DNA of 5,679 bases from Minisyncoccota bacterium (GTDB lineage: Bacteria > Patescibacteriota > Minisyncoccia > SW-4-49-11): NCBI GenBank assembly GCA_018609785.1, contig JAHEOE010000089.1, positions 1 to 5,679 on the forward strand. Reading direction: 5' to 3'. The notes below the pieces were generated by a model, which saw only the letters and a list, made by a program, of their open reading frames with translations, had not been told where the DNA came from and did no database searches. This document shows, in pieces, positions 1 to 4,516 of the stretch; the stretch's first letter is position 1, and each line of letters opens with the position of its first letter. The translations under genes were made by a program, and so were the position numbers.

Positions 1-1
1 G

Positions 2-115
2 GTCGGAATTATATTATTGGCTCATGGTGCCATGGATCGTATGTTGGGATATGGGCTTAAACATTCGGATTCGTTTTGTCATACTCATTTGGGAATGATT
101 GGTTCTCATACGTAA
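2..115 (+). CDS. DUF4260 family membrane protein, C-terminal end (partial)
   Basis: The reading frame is open from the left edge to a TAA at 113-115 and gives 37 residues, so only the C-terminus is present. The stretch LLAHGAMDRMLGYGLKH followed by CHTHLG matches the end of the DUF4260 family as I know it, which closes with a hydrophobic helix running into a 'H.g.DR.LGYGLKy...F..THLG' signature. DUF4260 proteins are small integral membrane proteins of unknown function. Its stop is 12 bases before the next gene, so the two are probably co-transcribed. The upstream part, including start and promoter, lies outside the window. The family call rests on one short motif but that motif is distinctive. 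Confidence 0.75.
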   Translation, partial: VGIILLAHGAMDRMLGYGLKHSDSFCHTHLGMIGSHT

Positions 116-127
116 TAATCTCTATTT

Positions 128-706
128 ATGCATACATTGAACTCACCCAAAAACATCTTCCTGACCGGAGTGATTGCCATGTTGTCGATTACCGCGCTGG
201 TGGGGATTGTGCTCTTTATTCGCGGAGAGTTTGGGATTATTGAAGGCAAAATTTTGGCCACGACGGCGGCGATCGGCGGATTCAGTCTGGCGGCGTTGTG
301 CGGAGCATTCCTCTATGAACGAAACAGAGTGCGGAGCGTGGCAAACGTGACCATGACGACCGCCATGGTTTCCTTGATCTATACTTTGGTACTGATCTGG
401 GAAGGAGTTGAGCCGAGCGAAGATACGATACGTGCCTGGGGAGTATTGTTGGTTGTGAGCTTCAGTTTGGCACATGCCTCGCTCCTGTTGTTGATTCGGC
501 CCGCTCATGACGTAGTTCGCGGAGTGCAGTATGCCACCCTTGCGTTCATCACTCTTGTGGCGTTGATTGTTATCAGTTTGATTCTGGAGTTTGAAGCGGT
601 GGAAGACAACGAAGTCCTTATGCGAACGCTCGGGGTCTTTGGTATCCTTGATGGGCTGGGGACTGTTGTGACTCCGCTTGTGTATGTGATGTACGGACGC
701 TCGTAA
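128..706 (+). CDS. Hypothetical six-helix integral membrane protein
   Basis: The product has 192 residues and I do not recognise the family. It is strongly hydrophobic, with likely membrane helices at about residues 11-31, 42-63, 71-92, 103-123, 132-153 and 165-188. Short polar links carry charges, for example ERNRVRS at 64-70 and EGVEPSED at 92-99. No catalytic or binding motif stands out. The ATG at 128 has no clear Shine-Dalgarno. An in-frame ATG at 179 has GGAG (167-170) eight bases before it, but starting there would cut into the first helix, so I keep 128 with some doubt. The gene is sandwiched between the DUF4260 end and the methyltransferase with gaps of 12 and 10 bases, which points to one operon but not to a shared function. 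Confidence 0.8.
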   Translation: MHTLNSPKNIFLTGVIAMLSITALVGIVLFIRGEFGIIEGKILATTAAIGGFSLAALCGAFLYERNRVRSVANVTMTTAMVSLIYTLVLIWEGVEPSEDTIRAWGVLLVVSFSLAHASLLLLIRPAHDVVRGVQYATLAFITLVALIVISLILEFEAVEDNEVLMRTLGVFGILDGLGTVVTPLVYVMYGRS

Positions 707-716
707 AGCAGGCAGT

Positions 717-1529
717 ATGACCGACATAACCAGCACCGACAATCCGCGAGTCAAGCAAGCGAAGAAGCTTTATAAAGCGCGTGAACGAAAAAAACAAACC
801 GCGTTTCTGATTGAAGGAGCGCGAGAGGTTTCTGTGGCCGCGCGAAACGGAGTGACATTTCGGGACATATTTGTGTGTCCGGAATATATACGTGGAGACC
901 TCGAGCATAGTATGCCGTCTGAGCTTGAGCATACGACTGTTTCTTCCACGGTGTTTGACCAATTAGCGTATCGGGAAGACGGGGGTGAAGGAATAATTGC
1001 CGTTGGGGAAACCTATACTCAGTCTTGGGAAGATATACCGCACACAGAGAACACAATGCTTTTGGTTCTTGATAACGTCGAGAAGCCGGGGAATTTAGGC
1101 GCGCTTTTGCGAACAGCCTCCGCGGCCGGTGTCTCGGCGGTGATTGTGAATGAGATGCAGACGGATATTCTCAACCCGAATGTTGTTCGGGCGAGCTTGG
1201 GGAGTGTGTTTGAGGTGCCCGTTATTCGGGCCGAGCGGGAACGGACCCGAGAGTGGCTGGCACACAAAGATATCTCGGTCTATGCCACCAGCGCTTTGGC
1301 GAAAGGAACAGGAATCAGTTATTGGAATGCGGACTATACGGCTTCGTTTGGTGTGGTCTTGGGGAGTGAGAGTCAGGGGCTGAGTCAATTCTGGGCGGAT
1401 AATGCCGATGAGCTTATTTACATTCCGATGTCGCACCGGGCGGTCAGCTCGCTCAATGTCTCGGTTTCGGGCGGTGTTGTGCTTTTCGAAGCGGTGCGGC
1501 AGCGGAAAGCAGAAAAAGAGCCACAGTAA
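717..1529 (+). CDS. TrmH/SpoU-family RNA 2'-O-ribose methyltransferase
   Basis: This 270-residue protein is a full-length SPOUT-class enzyme that should transfer a methyl group from S-adenosylmethionine to a ribose 2'-OH in rRNA or tRNA in the cytoplasm. Residues about 6-100 form the N-terminal RNA-binding L30e-like domain (NPRVKQAKKLYKARERKK, then FLIEGAREV). The catalytic knot domain follows with all three family motifs: motif 1 at 120-138 (N120, E122, G125-N126, R132), motif 2 at 213-221 (VVLGSESQG, E218), and motif 3 at 236-251 (IPM at 236-238, then SLNVSVS at 245-251). N247 and R132 are the positions usually linked to catalysis and SAM-knot function. The exact RNA target cannot be told from sequence. 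ATG 717 lies 10 bases after the previous stop with only a weak purine stretch before it. The last codons and stop lie inside a terminator hairpin belonging to the opposite strand. Confidence 0.95.
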   Translation: MTDITSTDNPRVKQAKKLYKARERKKQTAFLIEGAREVSVAARNGVTFRDIFVCPEYIRGDLEHSMPSELEHTTVSSTVFDQLAYREDGGEGIIAVGETYTQSWEDIPHTENTMLLVLDNVEKPGNLGALLRTASAAGVSAVIVNEMQTDILNPNVVRASLGSVFEVPVIRAERERTREWLAHKDISVYATSALAKGTGISYWNADYTASFGVVLGSESQGLSQFWADNADELIYIPMSHRAVSSLNVSVSGGVVLFEAVRQRKAEKEPQ

Positions 1530-1544
1530 ATTTTACTGTGGCTC
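1511..1544 (-). terminator. Rho-independent terminator for the minus-strand small gene
   Basis: Positions 1518-1530 (GAGCCACAGTAAA) and 1532-1544 (TTTACTGTGGCTC) are a perfect inverted repeat. After leaving a loop of at least three bases, a stem of about 11-12 bp remains. Read on the minus strand it is followed at once by TTTTTCT (complement of 1511-1517), the classic U-tract. It sits 32 bases past the stop of the 1577-1855 gene. On the plus strand no T-run follows (GGGAAGG), so it is a poor terminator in that direction, although the hairpin may still protect the 3' end of the methyltransferase mRNA. Confidence 0.85.
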
Positions 1545-1576
1545 GGGAAGGTGATCTGGATATGGAAGAAAGACCC

Positions 1577-1855
1577 TTAACACGATGAACCTAAGATCTG
1601 AACTTTACTACGTAGAACCCAAGCTGGTCTGTTCTTGTGAAAGATTTTTAAGAGGTTATCACTTCTTTTGGGAGTTACCCATACTCGAGTGGGAGTAGAA
1701 ATGATCTGGGTTATTTTCTTCTGTTTAGGGGATCTGTAGATATGAGTATTGCCACATATCTTTGCTGTACCTGTAAATGTTTGTGCATTTACAGGAATAT
1801 TTATACTTACTATAAAGGTGATGACTGAGCAAATATATAACGTGCGTTCAAACAT
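1577..1855 (-). CDS. Small secreted protein, possibly SH3-like
   Basis: The 92-residue product starts with a hydrophobic signal peptide (residues 1-24) ending in PVNA before QT, a good signal peptidase I site, so a mature chain of about 68 residues should be exported. The mature part is basic. Its pattern of a short strand with IYRSP (39-43), a middle strand ending RVWV (57-60) and a final PAWVLRSKVQIL (77-88) resembles bacterial SH3 domains, which often bind peptidoglycan or peptides. This similarity is by eye and tentative. Two cysteines (34 and 92) could pair outside the cell. The gene is well supported as real: near-consensus promoter at 1887-1915, GGAGGT at 1864-1869 with an 8-base spacer, and an intrinsic terminator just downstream. 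It is probably transcribed separately from the operon upstream. Confidence 0.85.
   Translation of the reverse strand: MFERTLYICSVITFIVSINIPVNAQTFTGTAKICGNTHIYRSPKQKKITQIISTPTRVWVTPKRSDNLLKIFHKNRPAWVLRSKVQILGSSC
1770..1795. repeat. Perfect 10-bp inverted repeat inside the small secreted gene
   Basis: CCTGTAAATG (1770-1779) and CATTTACAGG (1786-1795) are exact inverse complements separated by six bases. The repeat lies within codons for the signal peptidase region (PVNAQTFTG). It could form an mRNA hairpin or be a DNA-binding site, but no T-run follows on either strand, so it is not a terminator. Confidence 0.6.
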
Positions 1856-1863
1856 AAATGCAA

Positions 1864-1869
1864 ACCTCC
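1864..1869 (-). promoter_or_regulatory. Shine-Dalgarno GGAGGT for the small secreted gene
   Basis: The complement of 1864-1869 reads GGAGGT, eight bases before the ATG at 1855. It fixes that start. It is the only near-perfect Shine-Dalgarno among the genes in this window. Confidence 0.85.
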
Positions 1870-1886
1870 AACTCTCTCTACCTGAG

Positions 1887-1915
1887 ATAATAATTATTTA
1901 ATATAAATTTGTCAA
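1887..1915 (-). promoter_or_regulatory. Sigma-70-type promoter for the small secreted gene
   Basis: On the minus strand TTGACA (1910-1915, perfect -35) is followed by a 17-base AT-rich spacer and TATTAT (1887-1892, five of six matches to the -10). Transcription should begin around 1880, giving a leader of about 25 bases that contains the GGAGGT site. It lies 16 bases past the stop of the upstream minus-strand gene, in the most AT-rich part of the window. Confidence 0.8.
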
Positions 1916-1931
1916 AATATAACATTTTAAA

Positions 1932-2678
1932 TCAGTCATTGTCTCTAAAGAACGTTAGATATATCCATATTCCAATAGCAGTACCGATGAGGAGAAGACC
2001 ACCGAAAAGAAGCCATAAGTTTGAAGAAGAGGGATTAGTATTGGAAGAAGTTTCTTTATCTGTACCACTATTAGTGTTTTCTTCTAGAAGGACTGTACCT
2101 TCTTCGGTGCGGAGAACACCGTTTTTTTTCTGCAATTCTTGTTGAGTCTCTTCACTAAATGTTACCGGTTGTCCATTTTGGCCGTTTTGAGTGCAATCAG
2201 AATAGCAAGTGAATTTATTCTCACCGTTTTCAAATTCGCAAATATTGTTTGTGTTACACTGTGAAGGGGTCTCCAGGTTGTGTTCTACTACTGGTTGACT
2301 GGTAATTGTATTGACAATCTCAAAGCGGGTAACTGACGAAGGCTTGGGAATGGGAAGAGTGAATGTTCCAGAGGGTGGAGCAATACGGAATTCACGTATA
2401 GGAGTGTCTTTGGTATCGGTGTACAGAATAACTTTGTATCTACCTTCCGGATTTCTGAAGTCAGTATCAGAAGAAGTCATAGGAATTCCACCCTTTTCTT
2501 GAATGGAGATAGGTTCTGTTGAGTATCTGTCAAGACGTAGTACATCTTCTTCTGCATCATAAAAAAGATCTACTTGTATTGCGGGAGCTCCATACGCTTT
2601 AAATGTAACTCCAAATAAGAAACTAAAGAAGAAAATTATAGAAATAGTCCAGTAAGTAAGGTAAGTTAGTCGATTCAT
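1932..2678 (-). CDS. Secreted, C-terminally membrane-anchored protein with Cys motif
   Basis: I do not recognise a named family for this 248-residue protein. It has a signal peptide (residues 1-30, ending KAYG before APA), an exposed region likely rich in beta strands (about 33-135), then a four-Cys motif: C141, C147, C158 and C162 in the context NNICEFENGENKFTC and YSDC. This resembles the small Cys motif that I know from many Patescibacterial and archaeal surface proteins (NGVCE..EN..TCp.DC), which may bind metal or be disulfide-linked. A Ser/Thr/Asn-rich stalk (201-220) leads to one membrane helix (221-243) and a six-residue tail, so the bulk faces outside. Its ATG is three bases after the stop of the pilin-fusion gene with no Shine-Dalgarno, suggesting translational coupling. 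It ends with TGA, the only such stop here. A slippery heptamer lies at codons 184-186. Confidence 0.85.
   Translation of the reverse strand: MNRLTYLTYWTISIIFFFSFLFGVTFKAYGAPAIQVDLFYDAEEDVLRLDRYSTEPISIQEKGGIPMTSSDTDFRNPEGRYKVILYTDTKDTPIREFRIAPPSGTFTLPIPKPSSVTRFEIVNTITSQPVVEHNLETPSQCNTNNICEFENGENKFTCYSDCTQNGQNGQPVTFSEETQQELQKKNGVLRTEEGTVLLEENTNSGTDKETSSNTNPSSSNLWLLFGGLLLIGTAIGIWIYLTFFRDND
2105..2129 (-). other. Possible -1 frameshift site (A AAA AAC plus hairpin)
   Basis: On the coding (minus) strand eight A residues (2122-2129) run into C, giving the in-phase slippery heptamer A AAA AAC at codons K184-K185-N186. Directly after it CGGTG (complement of 2117-2121) can pair with CACCG (complement of 2105-2109) around a seven-base loop. 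A -1 shift would add 16 Arg-rich residues and stop at TAA before the stalk and membrane helix. The hairpin is closer to the heptamer than the usual 5-9 bases, so function is uncertain. On the plus strand the same bases look like a hairpin followed by eight T, a possible terminator of antisense transcription. Confidence 0.35.
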
Positions 2679-2681
2679 ACG

Positions 2682-3677
2682 TTATTGAATACACTGATTA
2701 TAGTAATTTTCCACACGTGTACAATAATTTCTTGTAGATTGAGCACACGTACCGGCCGGTCCTGCATTATAGCAACGACCTGCCTCTCTGACACTATCCG
2801 GATTTCCACAATCCTCCGCCAAATAACGGGCGGCACAATCTATATCTTTTTGAATATCGTTTTGTAATATATCGCAACTTTCTTGAGGACTAACGTCCGC
2901 CCCAAGGAGTGCTTCTCTATTATCAGTATTACATTGACTATATCCACAGGAGCAATCAACACTATTCCAGTTTTGGTAACATGTATTTCGGATAGCGTTA
3001 TTACACCCTTCTCCTTCTTGAATAATTGCCATTATAATATCAGCATCTACATCATACGCATTATTCTCCGCCGCTTGAACAATTTCCTCATCATTAGCGC
3101 AAGAGCCTTCACTGCAAGACACAGAACCACCATCTCCTCCGCCTCCCGGACTTACATCACTTCCACCGCCGCGATCCTTAAATCGATTCGCCGTGTCGCA
3201 ATTTTCAATGGTAAGTCCTTGTCCGGATACGAGTGTGAAAGCTACATCTATGCCGGAAGGATCTTCCTTCTCTTTTGGTTCTTCTTCTTCCTCACTTATG
3301 AAGAACTCTCCCGGGCCCGCATTGAGAATAAACACCAGCGTATTGAGAATAAGAAAACTCCCGGCGACGAGGATAATACCGATAACCGCGTTGACCATAA
3401 TGGTTTTGCCTTGTTGAAACCGTTGGGGGTTGGGTCCGGCGGTCATGATAACAACTCCGCCCGCTACGAAGGCCAGTACTCCAACCGTTGCCAACATGCC
3501 GAGGAGAAAGGTGTAGATATTCTTAAAGAGAATGAATCCGTGACATAGGGTACAGGCTTCTTCACCGCCACAAGGGACCAGACCGCCGCTTTGAGCAAAT
3601 AGAAACTCGGGAAGGAAGAGTGTTCCTAATCCGAGAATCAAAGCTATGATTAAGTACCGATTTTTGAGTACTCCCAT
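2682..3677 (-). CDS. T4SS-pilin-like protein fused to a lytic transglycosylase-like domain
   Basis: From the ATG at 3677 the product has 331 residues. Residues about 8-30 are a signal peptide or first helix ending FAQSGG. Next come C36, C42 and C45 (CTLC) and two membrane helices (about 53-78 and 92-118) joined by a short loop with GPNPQRF and K91. This is the layout of the TrbC/VirB2-like T4SS pilin family common in Patescibacteria. An acidic stretch (EEEEEPKEKED) and a Gly-rich linker (170-185) follow. Residues about 198-331 look like an SLT/goose-lysozyme-type domain that cleaves peptidoglycan: AIIQEGEG with E221/E223, GYSQ (245-248, where the family has GLMQ) and YNAGP (303-307). That domain has 12 cysteines. 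Topology places it outside the membrane. A TTG at 3704 would add nine residues. I prefer ATG because it begins a better signal peptide, although neither start has a Shine-Dalgarno. It is the middle gene of a tight operon. Confidence 0.85.
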   Translation of the reverse strand: MGVLKNRYLIIALILGLGTLFLPEFLFAQSGGLVPCGGEEACTLCHGFILFKNIYTFLLGMLATVGVLAFVAGGVVIMTAGPNPQRFQQGKTIMVNAVIGIILVAGSFLILNTLVFILNAGPGEFFISEEEEEPKEKEDPSGIDVAFTLVSGQGLTIENCDTANRFKDRGGGSDVSPGGGGDGGSVSCSEGSCANDEEIVQAAENNAYDVDADIIMAIIQEGEGCNNAIRNTCYQNWNSVDCSCGYSQCNTDNREALLGADVSPQESCDILQNDIQKDIDCAARYLAEDCGNPDSVREAGRCYNAGPAGTCAQSTRNYCTRVENYYNQCIQ

Positions 3678-3710
3678 GATGAAGAAGCTGTTACATATTG
3701 GCAAAGAATA

Positions 3711-4391
3711 TTACTCAATTTCCAAAGAAGCCAATATTGCCTGCGTCATTTCTTCGTAATTTTGATTATTGGGATCAAACACGGAGACATCAACTTCATA
3801 GGGGCGCCCGGAGGCTTGGGAGTAGAGAATATACCGTTGTGCCGTATTGCCCAAGGCAGTCTCAATGGTATATACGGCAGCTTCTCTATTGGGGGAGAGC
3901 GCAATTGGTTGAGGTGGTTCTTGTACGGTTACGGTTTCATTCTCCGTTGCCTGTTGAAAAGAGAATTCGGCGTATTCTTGAGCGCTGCTTGCCGGAAATT
4001 CGTCGGAGGATTTTGCGGTTATGTGTACGGTGAAGCCATCCGTAATTTCGGTATTGGGTTCGTTATCAGGTCCGAGGAATCGGATGCGACGGGTGGTCCG
4101 GTTGGGTTTGGAAATGTCCGCTTCGGGCGGATGTTGGAGTTTAAAGCCAAGTTCTTCGTCGGTGTAGGTTTTCCAATCATTTGTATCTACGTTGGACTCA
4201 ATGATTTCACCGGTATTGGGATCGGTAGTATTAGAAGGAGAATCGGACTCGGAGGAGGTTTGTTCTTCTGAGGCGGGAGAATCGGTGTCGGAAGAATTCC
4301 CTCCATACCGATAAATAAGCAAGCCGATAAGAACGATGACTAAGACAGCGAGAATGATACTAAGGATGGTTACGCGTTTGGTTTTATCCAT
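3711..4391 (-). CDS. Membrane-anchored protein with PsbP-like domain
   Basis: This 226-residue protein begins MDKTKR followed by a single membrane helix (about 9-28), an inside-positive start that leaves the rest outside the cell. Residues 31-70 are a Ser/Asp/Thr-rich flexible stalk. From 73 onward WKTYTDEELGFKLQHP matches the opening of PsbP-like domains as often seen in Patescibacterial and other bacterial surface proteins ('W.tYtn.eyGFsf.yP'). The rest, through SLEIE at the C-terminus, has the expected alternating strands and a closing helix (EEMTQAILASL). The molecular role of these bacterial PsbP-like domains is unknown. It has no cysteine, unlike the next two genes. It is the first gene of the operon, downstream of the 4426-4453 promoter. 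There is no Shine-Dalgarno; the leader is A-rich. Its stop is 33 bases before the ATG at 3677. Confidence 0.85.
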   Translation of the reverse strand: MDKTKRVTILSIILAVLVIVLIGLLIYRYGGNSSDTDSPASEEQTSSESDSPSNTTDPNTGEIIESNVDTNDWKTYTDEELGFKLQHPPEADISKPNRTTRRIRFLGPDNEPNTEITDGFTVHITAKSSDEFPASSAQEYAEFSFQQATENETVTVQEPPQPIALSPNREAAVYTIETALGNTAQRYILYSQASGRPYEVDVSVFDPNNQNYEEMTQAILASLEIE

Positions 4392-4425
4392 AGGAATGAG
4401 TGTTTATGTTTTGAAGTCTTTTTTT

Positions 4426-4453
4426 AGTATACCAGATAGACGAGGTAAGACAA
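4426..4453 (-). promoter_or_regulatory. Candidate promoter of the minus-strand envelope operon
   Basis: On the minus strand TTGTCT (4448-4453, four of six to the -35) is followed after 16 bases by TATACT (4426-4431, five of six). The sequence TGG directly before the -10 adds an extended -10 element. The start would be near 4419, with a leader of about 28 A-rich bases before the ATG at 4391. It is the best promoter-like match in the 4392-4515 divergent intergenic region. Confidence 0.6.
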
Positions 4454-4474
4454 TGGATGCTTTACAATTTGGGA

Positions 4475-4502
4475 CTGACGTGGTACGGTTTGCGTCAATA
4501 AT
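4475..4502 (+). promoter_or_regulatory. Weak candidate promoter for the hydrolase gene
   Basis: CTGACG (4475-4480, four of six) and AATAAT (4497-4502, five of six) are 16 bases apart. Transcription would begin only some seven bases before the ATG at 4516. A second pair, TTTACA at 4461-4466 with TACGGT at 4484-4489 (17-base spacer, TGG before the -10), is about equally weak. I cannot choose between them. Confidence 0.25.
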
Positions 4503-4516
4503 TTAGGTTTGACGCA
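4491..4516. promoter_or_regulatory. Inverted repeat overlapping the hydrolase start: operator or mRNA hairpin
   Basis: TGCGTCAA (4491-4498) and TTGACGCA (4509-4516) pair perfectly over 8 bp around a ten-base loop. The loop holds the weak Shine-Dalgarno AGGT (4505-4508) and the right arm includes the A of the start codon. A third half-site, TGACG at 4476-4480, lies 17 bases upstream of the CGTCA at 4493-4497, which is itself 17 bases from the TGACG at 4510-4514. The site could be bound by a dimeric regulator or could limit translation. Confidence 0.45.

Noticed and set aside
143..754. A 203-codon minus-strand open frame opposite the six-helix membrane protein
   Set aside because: It lies antisense to a gene with clear membrane-helix pattern, is rich in His, Arg, Ser and Gln with no domain, and has no promoter or Shine-Dalgarno. 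It is a shadow of the real frame.
1675..1700. Short palindromes around CTCGAG in the small gene
   Set aside because: Stems are only four or five bases with competing pairings, which is expected by chance in coding sequence.
1932..1934. TGA read as glycine (Gracilibacteria-type code)
   Set aside because: No in-frame TGA occurs inside any recognised gene. Reading through this one would carry translation across the small gene's promoter, adding 19 AT-rich residues to a TAG without any domain.
2105..2129. Plus-strand intrinsic terminator (hairpin plus eight T)
   Set aside because: There is no plus-strand gene ending nearby; the T-run is the complement of Lys codons. I kept it only as an alternative reading of the slippery site.
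2883..3548. A 221-codon plus-strand open frame opposite the pilin-transglycosylase gene
   Set aside because: The opposite strand carries recognisable pilin and SLT motifs and operon spacing. This frame has low-complexity Thr/Ile content and no start signals.
3678..3704. Upstream TTG start for the pilin fusion
   Set aside because: It would add nine residues (MPICNSFFI) in front of a good signal peptide, has no Shine-Dalgarno, and TTG is the rarest usual start. It cannot be fully excluded.
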